From Acanthochromis polyacanthus (lineage: Eukaryota; Chordata; Actinopteri; Pomacentridae), in NCBI RefSeq assembly GCF_021347895.1, contig NC_067121.1, forward strand, positions 13,031,962 to 13,095,961: a stretch of 64,000 nt of DNA, given 5' to 3'. The translations under genes were made by a program, and so were the position numbers. Numbering within the stretch: the first letter of the stretch is position 1; every line of letters starts with the position of its first letter. A model generated the notes under the pieces. The model made no database searches, was not told where the DNA came from, and was given only the letters and a program-made list of their open reading frames with translations. This document shows positions 48,721 to 60,700 of this stretch, one piece after another.

Positions 48721-49424
48721 GTAAGTTTCATTTCTCCAACATCCTGCTGTTAGCCTACTATCAATATGCTAGCTACAACAGTCCCACATCAGTATTATGA
48801 ACGTTTCGCCAGCTAACGTGGTCTGGGCACAGGATCAGTGATCAGAGGTTGGCATTGAACTATTGTTTGCCTGCCAGTTAGCCGCTGGTAAGCCATCAAA
48901 CTATGAAACAACTCCTTACAAAACCGGAGGAAAGCAAGAGCAATATTTAATTAAAGCTGCAAGCAGCGATGGACGGGTCCTCGCATCCACGCTGGTCGAC
49001 GAATCCACGCACGTCCACCAGGTGGCGCTGTGACTGAGAGTGTATGTCGGCCTCTGATTCGCATCTGGACCAGAGTCTGATCATACATGTAAAATTTCAG
49101 CCAGATTGGAGCATGTTCAGAGCAGTTATAGAGCATTTCTTTTCCATCCACCAGGTGGCGCTGCGACTGAGACTGTATTTCAAACAGTGGATGTGATGAG
49201 GGTTGGACTCTGATCAGTCATGTAAAGTTTCAGGCCGATTGGAACATGTACAGGCTACTTATAAAGCATTTACTGTCCATCCAACAGGTGGCGCCGCGAC
49301 TGAGAGTGTATGTTGGCCTATGGATGTGATCAGGATTGGAGTGTGATTATACATGTAAAATCTGAAGCACATTGGAGCATGCAGAGGATAGTTATGCACA
49401 TCCTGTGCATCTCCTGGGGGGATC

Positions 49425-49472
49425 TCCTTGGGGCTTAGCCCCCCCTGTCCTTAAAACCTAGTGACGGCTCTG
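49425..49472. mobile_element. One end of a hAT related to the inner 22.6-kb hAT
   Basis: GGGGCTTAGCCCCCC, then CTTAAAACCTAGTGACGG and CTCTG, the complement of the CAGAG...TCACTAGGTTTTAAGG end of the inner hAT. The partner end was not found. Confidence 0.6.
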
Positions 49473-50713
49473 GTCATACAGCAGCTGTTGTTTCATGGCC
49501 AAGCATCAAAACTCTAATGGTCGCCATGGCCACGCCATTTGGCTTCTGGTTAAACTTTTCATAATTTTTCATCACCAAGTCCTGCTGTGTGGACTGACAA
49601 AATTTCAGGTCTCCTGGAATTATCCCCTAGGAGGTATTAACTCTCAAAAATGAGAAAAATCATCAAAAATCTCACAATTAATCCAAGATGGCCGACTTCC
49701 TGTTGGGTTTAGGACATGGCTCCAGGAGGCTTTTTTGTGCATCCTGATGTGCTCTATAAGCCTCCCAAATTTCATGGATGTAGGTGAGACGTGCTGGGGG
49801 GGGCTGTTTGTTAAAAATACTGTAGGGGACGCTATAGCATGTGCAGTGCCAAGATGCATACGGTGTCGTTGCTTGGGTCGATGGGGATATGTGTGGTAAT
49901 TTTAGTGAGCATTGGAGTATTGCTAACCTGTCAAACAGCACTTTGTTTTGCATGGCGATATTTGGTTGCTACGGCAACAGCGTTGCATGAAATGTCACAC
50001 CCTTGACAGTGTGGGATTGTCAAGAGGTGAAGACTCGACTGACCAATTTCCAGCATGATATCACCAAGTTTGGGGCCATTGTACCTGAAAATATAAGGCC
50101 TTAAACTTACTATTACCAACAGGTGGCGCTATGACTTTTTCAGAATTTATGAGTGTGGATGTGTTCAGACTGGACCTGGTGTCCATCATGTGAAGTTTGG
50201 GGCAGATAGGATCTTGTTCAGCTGAGATATGAATCGTTAAATTTTCATGGCGAATCATCGAAATTGGTTTGGCCACCACAGACACGCCCTTTGATGACAA
50301 GTCACCATTTTCACTGGGATGCATCATCAATGTGTTCAGGCTGTTGTCACCGCATTTGAAGTGAATATGATCAACCGGGTAACAAAAAGGCATGAAATTG
50401 TAAAAGATGTCTATTTCCTGAAACCACAAGGTGGCGCTATGACTGTCAATGAATATCCCTATGTGGATGACATCAGGACAGGACTGTCATCATACATGTA
50501 AAGTTTCAGGCAGATTGGAGCATGTTGAGAAGAATTAGACACCACTTCCTGTTTCATGGCGAAAGATCAGTTTTTTGAGGCTCTGCCATGGCCACACCTT
50601 TTGGCTTCTGGTTGAGTTTTTGATAACTTTTCATCAGAAAGGTCTGGTGCATGTACTGGCCAAATTTCAGTTCTCTCAGACTTACCCCCTAGGAGCTATT
50701 AATTTTGACAAAT

Positions 50714-52620
50714 TCACAGCAAATTCAAGATGACCGACTTCCTGTTGGGTTTAGGGCGTGGCTGTGATTGACTTTTTGGTGTGTCCTGATGTGGTGCATA
50801 TGCCCACCAAATATTGTAGCTGTAAATGAAACTTTGTGGCAGTTGGCCTAATGACCACTTTTTCAATTTTGCAGGTGGCGCTATAGAGCCATTTTGCCAC
50901 ACACATGTGCAACTCCCATAAAATATCAAATTTTTCGCCAGTCCTGATGTGCACGCCAAATTTCACGAGTTTTGAGATATGATAAGGCCCCCAAAAAGGC
51001 AATTCATTTGCCAGAAGAAATTAATTTTGACAAATTTACAGCAAATTCAAGATGGCCAACTTCCTGTTGGGTTTAGGGCGTGGCTGTGATTGACTTTTTG
51101 GTGTGTTCTGATGTGGTGCATATGTCCACCAAATGTTGTAGCTGTAAATGAAACATTGTGGAAGTTGGCCTAATGACCACTTTTCAATTTTGCAGGTGGC
51201 GCTATAGAGCCATTTTGCCACACACATGCGCAACTCCCATAAAATATCAAATTTTTCGCCAGTCCTGATGTGCACGCCAAATTTCACGCATTTTGGGATA
51301 TGATAAGGCCCCCAAAAAGGCAATTCATTTGCCGGGAGAAATTAATTTTGACAAATTTACAGCAAATTCAAGATGGCCAACTTCCTGTTGGGTTTAGGGC
51401 GTGGCTGTGATTGACTTTTTGATGTGTCCTGATGTGGTGCATATGCCCACCAAATGTTGTAGCTGTAAATGAAACATTGTGGCAGTTGGCCTAATGACCA
51501 CTTTTTCAATTTTGCAGGTGGCGCTATAGAGCCATTTTGCCACACACATCTGCAACTCCCATAAAATATCAAATTTTTCGCCAGTCCTGATGTGCACGCC
51601 AAATTTCACACGTTTTGGGATATGATAAGGCCCCCAAAAAGGCAATTCATTTGCCGGGAGAAATTAATTTTGACAAATTTACAGCAAATTCAAGATGGCC
51701 AACTTCCTGTTGGGTTTAGGGCGTGGCTGTGATTGACTTTTTGATGTGTCCTGATGTGGTGCATATGCCCACCAAATGTTGTAGCTGTAAATGAAACATT
51801 GTGGCAGTTGGCCTAATGACCACTTTTTCAATTTTGCAGGTGGCGCTATAGAGCCATTTTGCCACACACATGCGCAACTCCCATAAAATATCAAATTTTT
51901 CTCCAGTCCTGATGTGCACGCCAAATTTCACACGTTTTGGGATATGATAAGGCCCCCAAAAAGGCAATTCATTTGCCGGGAGAAATTAATTTTGACAAAT
52001 TTACAGCAAATTCAAGATGGCCAACTTCCTGTTGGGTTTAGGGCGTGGCTGTGATTGACTTTTTGGTGTGTCCTGATGTGGTGCATATGCCCACCAAATA
52101 TTGTAGCTGTAAATGAAACATTGTGGAAGTTGGCCTAATGACCACTTTTCAATTTTGCAGGTGGCGCTATAGAGCCATTTTGCCACACACATGCGCAACT
52201 CCCATAAAATATCAAATTTTTCGCCAGTCCTGATGTGCACGCCAAATTTCACGCGTTTTGGGTTATGATAAGGCCGCCAAAAAGGCAATTCATTTCCCGA
52301 GGAGCTATTAAGTTTGAAAAATTTACAGCAAATTCAAGATGGCCAACTTCCTGTTGGGTTTAGGGCGTGGCTGTGATTGACTTTTTGGTGTGTCCTGATG
52401 TGGTGCATATGCCCACCAAATATTGTAGCTGTACATGAAACATTGTGGCAGTTGGCCTAATGACTACTTTTTCAAGTTTGCAGGTGGCGCTATAGAGCCA
52501 TTTTGCCACGCGCATGCGCAACTCCCATGAAACATCAAATTTTTCGCCAGTCCTGACGTGCATGCCAAATTTCACGCGTTTTGGAGTATGATAAGGCCGC
52601 CAAAAAGCCAGTTTACTTCC
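50714..52620. repeat. 322-bp tandem repeat array, about six units
   Basis: Unit starts recur at about 50714, 51036, 51357, 51679, 52001 and 52323. Each unit contains AACTTCCTGTTGGGTTTAGG, AGGTGGCGCTATAGAGCC and GGCCNCCAAAAAG. Units differ by a few per cent. The repeated minus-strand open frames in it (about 80-95 codons) are by-products of the tandem structure. Confidence 0.92.
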
Positions 52621-53325
52621 CGGGAGAAAATAAATAAATAAATAAATAAACCCTAGGGTTTCAATACCGCCTGTCCTCGGGTGCTCGGACCCTAAAAGAT
52701 AATAATAATAATAATAAACCTTAGGGTTTCAATAGGGTCCTAGGCACCGCTGGTGCCTTGGACAGTCGGTGCCCTTGCACCGCCTGTCCTCTGCACCCTC
52801 GGTGCTCGGACCCTAATTACAAGACCTGTATTCAAAACCTCCCACGCTGTTACACAGTGGCCCATTAATCATATTGCTGAACTATATGGATATCACTGAA
52901 ATTTCCCTTGAAGAACCAGTGAACTTATTGCAAACACATTTTAATTTATGTGTTGATTATGTTTTGTATCAGTAATACAAGTCTAGAAAACTGATTCAAA
53001 TGATCAAGTTAACACAATGAAGTAAAGAGTACTGGTAATCTGCAGCTATTTTCATAATTTCAAGGTAAAATACTTATTGTTGTGTGATTTTCCAGCTTTG
53101 CAGATGTGGAAATCCAGTGCACTGATTTCTTATACACAGATGCTTTTGGTGGTTTTTAGTTGTTAGCAAATAAAACAAGGCATTTAGCACTGTTGGAAAT
53201 GATTACAGGTATTTTTGGTTACACTTTCTAACATTGTATGGACAAAGCAATAATTAATCAGTTAATGGAGAAAATGATTTGTATTACAGATGCTATCAAC
53301 AGCATGTCTTGTTCATTTTATTTAG

Positions 53326-53434
53326 TTGTCGGCCTTGGATGATGATTTCCAGTTACCAGGATCACTAGTCTGCAGCTCGCTGGTCTCATCCTGCAGCTCC
53401 TCCACACTGTCCTCCTCTCAACACTCCAAATCAA
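53326..53434 (+). pseudogene. AT-arm element gene, copy C, exon 2
   Basis: 109 bp with the same splice sites as A and B and still open (Leu-Ser-Ala-Leu-Asp-Asp-Asp...), with several substitutions. The donor is within 20 bp of the L1 insertion site. Confidence 0.5.
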
Positions 53435-53466
53435 GTAAGATTTGTTTAGACTCAGTGCAGCTCATA

Positions 53467-56049
53467 TAGACCTATCTCATTGTTGAACAATGACTACAAG
53501 ATCTTATGTAAAGCATTAACAAGGAGACTAGAAGTGTTATTGCCAAAGATGGTTCACTGTGATCAGAATGGTTTTATACGAGGGCGACAGGTGTTCCACA
53601 CAGCCCGTCCTCAAACAAAAAACGACCACATAGGTCGTCTGTACACGACCGTATTACGATCCAGTGTTATGCTTATGCGACCTCTAGCGGTTGAGTAAAT
53701 ATCGACACTCACAGGTGAAACGTCACCATGAACAAACTTTTATCTAACACTATCCTATCCCTATCCCTAACCTTAACCATAACCATAAACCCGTGTTGGG
53801 AAAGTGAGGAAAAAGCCGTTTTGCGACGGAAAAGCCGTTTTGTGAATTAAATCCTGTAATGCGTTCCTTTTCCCCGTAGGGATGCTAACGTAAATACGCT
53901 CTCACGGGTCGTATTCCGGTGCACGGTGCATACGACTGATGCGGTCGTATGAATTTGAGGACTTGTTGGTTCCACAACATTCAAAGGGTGATGAACATGA
54001 TTTATGAGAAAACTGGGAGTGCTGACCATGCTTTAATTGCAATGGACACTGAGAAAGCCTTCGACAGAATCGAATGGCAATACCTATTTGAAGTTATGGA
54101 AAAATTTGGAATCAAATGCAACTTCTTAAAATGGATTCAATTATTGTATTCCAACCCTCAAGCTGAAATAACGACAAATGGCCTTTTTTCCGCCCCCTTC
54201 AAATTATATAGAGGGACTAGACAGGGGTGCCCTTTGTCACCCCTTCTATTTACTCTAGCAATTGAGCCTTTGGCAATGGCAATCCGCAATCACAGTAATA
54301 TAACAGGAATTAAAACTGGCGATTTAGATCATCGCATTGCTTTATATGCAGATGACGTAATTCTATTTTGTGCGCATCTAGAGAAATCAATACCTTCCAT
54401 ACTAAATCTTATAAACACATTCAGTGTATTCTCTGGTTATAAAATTAACTTTAATAAGTCAGAAATACTATTTTTGAATGACAATGAACGTAAAAATCCC
54501 CCGATTGACACTCCATTTTTGGTTTCTGAACATGGGTTCACTTACTTAGGTGTCAAAATTGGTCCCTCCATTGAGAGCATTGTTGCACAAAACTATAACT
54601 CTTTGACAGACTCCGTCACTCAACTTCTAATTAGGTGGACAAAGCTACCAATATCTCTGATCGGCAGAGTTAATTTACTGAAAATGATGATTTTACCTAA
54701 ATTTCTTTATCTTTTTCAATCAATCCCACTCTCACCGCCAAATTCTTTATTTTTAAATTTGCAAAAACTATTCAGGAACTTCATCTGGAACAACAAGAAA
54801 CCAAGGCTCAGACTTTCCTTGCTCTACTTACCATATGACAGAGGGGGCTTGCAAGTTCCCAATCTGACATGGTATTTTTGGGCCGCCCAATCCAGAGCAA
54901 CAATGTTCTACTTTGTTAAAGAGCAGACCCCTACTTGGGTATTAATGGAATCAATGGATATTAAAATTCCTCCTAATTTATATATCTACTCAGCTGACAA
55001 GAAGAAACTGATTAAGGAAACTAAAAACCCATTTTTGAAAAATTATATTAAGATCTGGTATGATATGCATAATTATATTGGAGAGACAATAAAATTGTCA
55101 AGATTTACTCCAGTTTTTAGAAATGATAACTTCCCTCCTGGTAAGGTAGATGCTGGCTTTAAATTTTGGTTTACTCACGGCATCAACAAGGTTTCAGATC
55201 TCTATAGGAACAATTTACTTATGTCTTTTGAGCAGTTGAGAGATACCTTTCATCTCCCCTCAAAACATTTTTTTCAAATTTCTTCAGTTAAGGAATTTTA
55301 TTTAAACCAGACAGAGTAATAATTTAGCACTTCCTCCCCTTTCTTCCTTAGAAGACATAATTAAAAATCACTCATCTGGAAAGGGTCAAATTTCCATACT
55401 TTATACAATGCTTATGAGCAACTCTAAAGAATCAACACAAAACATATTACAAGCATGGAGGAATGATTTACAGATGGATATATCTGATAATGACTGGTAT
55501 AAGTCAAATTCTCTGGCTCAAACACAAACAATTAATGCACAATCTAGGCTCCTTCAATATAAGTGGTTAACCAGACAATATATTACTCCTGCAAAATTGC
55601 ATCATTTTAACCCAAATATCCCGGATACTTGTTACAAGTGTGGAATTGAAAAGGGTTCATTGTTTCACTGTTTATGGAATTGTCCTAAGGTGAATGCTTT
55701 TTGGAAAGAAGTGTTAAATCTGTTAGGTCAACTGATTGGTAAAGGAAATCCTCCTAATCCTGAACAATGTATTTTAAATATTTTCCCTAAAGATTTTGTA
55801 CCTACTATCAAAGTTAAAACCTTGTTGAATATTGGACTTTTGGAAGCCAAACGTTGTATCGCCAAGTGCTGGAAAGAGCCTAAAATGTGTGGTCTGTCTC
55901 AGTGGCTCAATGGACTGATGTCCACTGTGACTATGGAAAAGATGACTTACATGACAAGAAATAATTTAGATTTATCTTGGAACATTTGGTCAGGATTCTA
56001 CTTATTTTTGGAAAATTGCAATCTCCACGGTGTTGACTTAACTGTTTGA
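53467..56049 (+). pseudogene. L1-like ORF2, RT and C-terminal zinc knuckle, broken
   Basis: Begins with the RT block Tyr-Arg-Pro-Ile-Ser-Leu-Leu-Asn and reaches Gly-Phe-Ile-Arg-Gly-Arg-Gln, where the 368-bp insertion at 53601 interrupts it. It continues from 53969 with the palm and fingers, Gly-Thr-Arg-Gln-Gly-Cys-Pro-Leu-Ser-Pro, and the catalytic Tyr-Ala-Asp-Asp at 54345-54356. A double stop at 55317-55322 ends the frame; the C-terminal region resumes in another frame at 55408-56049 with a zinc knuckle (Cys-Tyr-Lys-Cys...His-Cys...Cys-Pro). Truncation, insertion, nonsense and frameshift make it dead, though individual blocks are well preserved. Confidence 0.9.
53601..53968. mobile_element. 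368-bp hAT-like MITE inside the L1
   Basis: Flanked by a perfect 8-bp duplication GTTCCACA (53593-53600 and 53969-53976). Ends CAGCCCGTCCTCAAA and the complement of CAACAAGTCCTCAAA. The sub-terminal region has repeated TACGACC/GGTCGT motifs in both orientations. It is non-coding. Confidence 0.85.
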
Positions 56050-56150
56050 ATACAGGTATGTCCAACCATGTTTTGGGAGCAGTGGACCACCAGCTTTTTT
56101 CATGGTGACCTCTTATATTTCAAAATAACAAATTTTAGGGAAATTTTACA

Positions 56151-56198
<48 letters not shown>

Positions 56199-56465
56199 AA
56201 GTAAACATTATTTTTAAAAAATTACAAACACTTAGATAATTGATATAAAAATTGCATTCAATTAATCTAAAGTAAGTCATGGAGTTACACTGGTCTTTAC
56301 AACATGGGTGGCTCTCTGACAAAAACAGCCTCATGGAGGTAGCTAACTGGAAAAAATTATTGGAGATCCTTAATGTAATATAGTGTGAATTGTCTGCCTC
56401 CTATCCCCTCCCCCACCCCCTTTTGTTCATATGGTGCACTTTGCTTTGTTTCCTTTTTTTATATA

Positions 56466-57041
56466 CAGTGAACCCTCGTTTATCGCGGGGGTTACGTTCC
56501 AAAAAGAACCCGCGATAGGCGAAATCCGTGAAGTAGTCAGCTTTATTTTTTACAGTTATTATACAATACTGCACTTGGGGGAGCGCTGCAGCTGCAGCCA
56601 GGTGGACGCCGCGGCGGTACTCTTTCCTCAGAGAGCGGGCCGGCTGAATCAATCGGAGCAGTCGGGGGTGGGGAAGGCTCGCGCCTGCGCTCTTCTCCTG
56701 GGGAACGCGGCTGCGGTGGCCAGAGACGGCTGGGGACCATGTCCACTGTCCGGTTGACGGCGGGTGAAAAGAATAAGGCTGCTCCGTCAGCTCCGTCTTT
56801 CAGGGTGTCTCACTACATGGAGACCAAGGAGAGAAATGATCCAGCGCTCCACAGCAGGCAGCGCTGGCCTGTATGGCAGAGGAGACGAGGCGCGGAGACT
56901 GTTCACATTGGTCAGTCCCTTAGCCAATCAGGATGCAGAACACAATGAACTGTTTAAAAAAAGCATAAAAAAACTGCACTAAAAAATCCGTGAAACTGTG
57001 AAGCCGTGAAAGGTGAACCACGTTATAGCGAGGGTTCACTG
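56466..57041. mobile_element. 576-bp non-autonomous Tc2/Tigger-like element
   Basis: Ends CAGTGAACCCTCGTTTATCG and the near-complement ...AGCGAGGGTTCACTG, flanked by TA (56464-56465 and 57042-57043), inserted near the 3' end of the L1. The interior is unusually GC-rich (about 56580-56760). No transposase. Confidence 0.8.
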
Positions 57042-57246
57042 TATATTGTTTTTGGAAATATCAATAAAAATATGTTTCAAAAAAAAAAAAGATTTGTTTA
57101 GACTATGCAGACATCAACATGATCAGTATGTTATCTTTTGGCCCATCCTAAAATCACAAAATAGAACATTTAATTTAAGTTAACTGTGTTTATGAAAATA
57201 GAAAATAATTACTGACAACTAGTACTTTTTGGGTGCTTTTATGCAG

Positions 57247-57469
57247 GAAAAGGGAAGCAAGAAGCTGCTGTGGATCTGCTGCAGTATCTGGAGAGGTCAG
57301 AGAATGGTTCTTGGAACAGATCAGAAGAGACCAAGACGTGACCTCTGCCATGCTCCAGAACATGCAGAGGATGAGTGAAAACCTTGGTTGGACTGATGGG
57401 ACACATGGTGCTGGTGCTGGAGCGACTGTCCCAGAAATAAACTGCATTGTTGACTACTGCCTTTTCTAG
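57247..57469 (+). pseudogene. AT-arm element gene, copy C, exon 3
   Basis: 223 bp, one base shorter than in A and B, with the loss near 57303 (TCAGAGAATGG against TCAGAGGAACGG). The second part remains similar (Phe-Leu-Glu-Gln-Ile-Arg-Arg) and shares the terminal Phe-TAG. It is frameshifted and so non-functional in this copy. Confidence 0.6.
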
Positions 57470-58525
57470 ACAAATAAATCTTTTTTTGTAAATTCCTTTA
57501 CTTTTTAGTTATTTAACTTCACCTGGTTTGTATTTTACTCATGCACTTCGGGTGAATAAACAGAAATTTGTGATGACAGATGCAAATTTTGTCTATAATC
57601 TACAGAGACTTAATTCAGTGTTCAGTGCACACTTTTGTTACACACATTTTGACAGATAATCAGTTGTGCTTTTCAAGCAGATTTTAGTCAGAAACATATC
57701 AGTAGCATATGTTGTTTTTTTTACTGTTACACCAAGCTAGGTAGATAAACTGCACTACTGCAGCAGATATATTACTGAAGTGTGCTTCCATTACGTGTCT
57801 ACATACACTGCTCACAAACAGTTATTCAACTTTTGGGTGAACTTTATGGAAAATGTCAAAAATGTTCATGCTGTAGTGATATATCATAAAAGTAGGGCAT
57901 TTAAGTAGAAACATGCAAGAGTGACTTCCTCATCTCAAAAAAACTTTTTTGAATCAAAAGCTAACAACAATGGAGGGTATGTCACAATAAAAATGTCTCA
58001 TCACAGTTTGGACAGAACAGCAGCCTTCAGCTAAAATCCAGTACAATTGTGTCCCACCAGTGGCGTGATCGTGGATGTGTCCAGGCAACAGCTGGCCTCT
58101 GCCTCGTAATTAGCCTTAAGACCAGCTATAAAGATAAACATAGATATTATCATCAACATATAGCGTGTGTTTAACCGCTATGTAGTCGAAGCGAAGTAGC
58201 TAAGCTAATGCTAACACCTTCAGTGTTCAGAATCAAAACATCTCGAAAAATTACCTTTCTTCTCAAATGTAGTCACCGTTGCCTGTGACTACAATGAAGA
58301 CAGATAGCTAATCACAGCAGAGGAAATCTGAAGAGCAAACGTCCAGTAAGATTCCTGTTTTTGTTTGCCATGTCCCTTCCGGGGCTCCGTAGGAAAAAGT
58401 CTGAATATATGGAATGAAACTTTGAATATATGGAATGAAAATCTGAATATATGGAATGAAACTCTGAATATTATATATATTCCTACTTTCATTCCATATA
58501 TTCCGACTTTCATTCAATATATATC

Positions 58526-59027
58526 TGTCACGCCCCCTCCAGCTCCTGTGCTCTGGCTCGTCAGGTTAAGGATGAGTAGCTGTGCTGGAAGCACACCCAG
58601 TGCAAAAAATCAATCAGCGCAGTGTCAGAGAGAAGCTGCGCTGAGAGCTCCCACAAAAGAAGATATTCACCGAACCAGAAAGACACGGAGACTGTAACTT
58701 TTTACTTGCAAGGGTAACACAGCACAGTGTAACAAGACACGTTAGTGCGAGCTACAAAGACTGCTCCCATACGAAGTTTATTTTATACACAAGCAGAGAT
58801 GAAAACATAGCATAAGAGCTCGAGTTACACAAGGGGGTGTGCTAAGCTGAAAGAGTGGAAATATACTGGGATGTGGAGACTAGGGAGAGAGAGAGAGGGA
58901 GAGATGTGTGCAGATAGAAGTGAGTGAGTGGTATTCTATAAAAATAGTCATGTAAAATACAATGCACACACAGTTAATGCTCTAAGGCTCGATTATGATA
59001 AATGTATTTACAAATTCAACTCTAACA
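58526..59027 (-). mobile_element. 3' LTR of an endogenous retrovirus
   Basis: A 502-bp block beginning TGTCACGCC and ending TCTAACA on the plus strand (TGT...ACA termini). It is followed at 59028 by TTCCCTCCTG, the complement of a polypurine tract, which places it as the 3' LTR of a minus-strand provirus. On the minus strand, a TATAAAATAAA sequence near 58780 could serve as TATA box or poly(A) signal. Inserted in the right arm of copy C. Confidence 0.75.
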
Positions 59028-59205
59028 TTCCCTCCTGTTTATCATGATCAAAAAATGTGAAGATCAGTTAACAACATCTTGTAAAACATTTTCTGCTGTC
59101 ATGTCATTAAACTACACTTCAACATCATCATTCTCATCATTAGAGTCATATTGTGGTTCTTCCATTTCGAGTGCAGCATAAGCAACAACAGAAGTGGTTA
59201 TTATT

Positions 59206-59757
59206 TTAGAAATCATGGATCTCAAACATGCAAAATAGTAACAAAATACATACACTTATAATTACAAATTTCTTAATAGTCTGAAAAATACCACCAGATG
59301 TAAACCAAGAGGTAAAATCCCAGCCTGAAAGAAGACCTTTGTCTTGGTTGCTTAAAATGTCTATTTTAATCTCATCCAATTTCTGTCTGATTAGGGTGTA
59401 ATTGCCTTTGTGATCAGGGATGTATGTATAACAATGGTCATTAACAACTTCACAAACTACTCCTTGTGCTGCTAAAAGAAGGTCTAACGCTATTCTGTTC
59501 TGGAGTGTCATTTGCTTGATAGCCTCAAGTTCAGGATCAGCTGATCAGTTATGTCAATTAGTGCGTAAGTAACTTTATTCTGTCGTGCTGTAAAATTCAT
59601 AGCTTTATACCAGAGGTTCTGTTCTCAAGTCGCTGCCATGGAGTGTTCATGGGTTCTTTTAGTCTTGTGAGTTCCTGTAGAGGGAAGGAAGAAGAAGAAA
59701 AGCCACAGAAGTGACAAAGTCACCCCTGCGACTAGCAGAAGTCGCCAGAGAGCCATT
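59206..59757 (-). pseudogene. Endogenous retrovirus env remnant, deleted
   Basis: An ATG near 59757 starts a hydrophobic signal-peptide-like segment that stops after about 43 codons. Next readable, at 59511-59206, is the transmembrane subunit: a Leu-Gln-Asn-Arg heptad region, a cysteine motif and a C-terminal membrane span. The surface subunit between them is essentially missing, so the gene is non-functional. This is an old genomic copy. Confidence 0.7.
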
Positions 59758-59859
59758 TTAAAGTCGGGCGCGGATCAGTAGGGTTCTTCACCGGGTTGAG
59801 ACGTCAGCACCCTATTGTGCTACTGACCCCTTTGTATCGGACTTCCACCGCTACCCCGT

Positions 59860-60700
59860 TGGTTGATCTGGCTCTGCTTCCAGTTGTATCAGCTTACAGT
59901 GCGATTGGTGGATCCACGAAGGCCGCTCAGCAATTTTTACTGCTGTGGGTGTCGTCAGCAGTATTTCATACGGCCCTTACCACCGAGGCGACCTCCAATT
60001 TTTCCTCCTCAGGACTCTGATCAGGACCCAGTCTCCCGGCTGAAGCTTCTGTCTAGACAAAGGAGAAGAACACTCTGGCAGATTATTTGAACTCTGAACT
60101 TCTCTCATTTTCAGTGGATTGTTGTTCTATGGGAGAGGGAAAGGTCTCCTATGCATCCTATCTCAAATGGTGTCATCGCTTTGTCTCCCGTAGGTGTAAT
60201 TCTCATCCACAGTTTAACCAAGGATAAACAATCTGGCTAAGGTCTTTTAGTTTCTTCCATAGTTTTGGCTAGTCCGTTTTTATTGTGCCGTTCGTTCCGT
60301 TCGTACAAGGCCAGCACTTTGTGGATGATATGCACAGTGGTTCCTTAGTGTGAGCAATGTGTCATAATTGCATTTACAAATGTGTACCACTATCTGATCT
60401 AATTATGGCGGGAATACCACAAGTTGGAAAGTAATGGTTGCAGAGAGCTTTTGCTCCAGTTATGGCTGTGTTATCTTCGGTTGGGTATATTTCAACCCAT
60501 TTTGAAAACGCATCTATAATCACTAAACAATATATTAGTCCTTTTGATGCTGTTAGTTCAATAAAGTCCATATGGATTGTGTACAGTATTCCTTGGCAAA
60601 GTCAGAAAAAATTTTCAGCGAAGAACTGTCTCTGCATCATGTCTACCACCCCTCCTGTTGAGACATGGGTGAGACCATGACTCACTAGAGGATGGGTTTG
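59860..60700 (-). pseudogene. Endogenous retrovirus integrase remnant
   Basis: On the minus strand three integrase parts appear in order: a His-x-x-x-His zinc-domain piece near 60680-60640, the start of the catalytic core with its first Asp (Met-Asp-Phe-Ile-Glu-Leu) and second Asp at 60571-60374, and a C-terminal GPY/F module near 60060-59880. The GPY/F module is typical of gamma/epsilon-type retroviruses. Stops and frameshifts separate the parts. Confidence 0.75.

Larger units (their letters stand above)
48949..52819. mobile_element. 3.9-kb interspersed repeat inside copy C
   Basis: Starts AATTAAAGCTGCAAGCAGCG and ends GGTGCTCGGACCCTAATTA, replacing five bases of the copy C body. Repeated CAGGTGGCGCTATGACT motifs occur throughout, and a 322-bp tandem array fills the right half. 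I recognise it as a common teleost repeat but cannot name its class. A hAT end lies inside it at 49425-49472. Confidence 0.65.
53453..57088 (+). mobile_element. 5'-truncated L1-like LINE
   Basis: Bounded by a 16-bp target duplication AAGATTTGTTTAGACT (53437-53452 and 57089-57104) and ending in an A run, the hallmark of target-primed reverse transcription. The element starts at the RT domain, so the endonuclease half is missing. Two smaller elements later inserted into it (53601-53968 and 56466-57041), and a (TA)n tract lies at 56154-56190. Confidence 0.92.
48232..58525 (+). mobile_element. AT-arm element, copy C, split by insertions
   Basis: The left terminus TGCATGCCGTTTAGGAAATT is followed by degenerate units (TATTGAATGAAAGTTGATAT type) rather than clean TA-rich units. 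The body matches A and B but is clearly more diverged. It is interrupted at 48949-52819 by a repeat-bearing element and at 53453-57088 by an L1. Its right arm at 58390-58525 stops at the retroviral LTR; the right terminus is not seen. Confidence 0.75.

Noticed and set aside
50714..52575. Series of similar 70-95 codon minus-strand frames
   Set aside because: They repeat with the 322-bp tandem unit and overlap in two frames; no start context, domain or splice signal.
50714..52620. Possible CRISPR-like array
   Set aside because: Units are 322 bp and contiguous with no unique spacers, in a vertebrate genome.
53755..53800. Telomere-like CCCTAA runs
   Set aside because: Degenerate CCCTAACC/CCATAACC repeats of about 40 bp inside a MITE; too short and irregular for an interstitial telomere.
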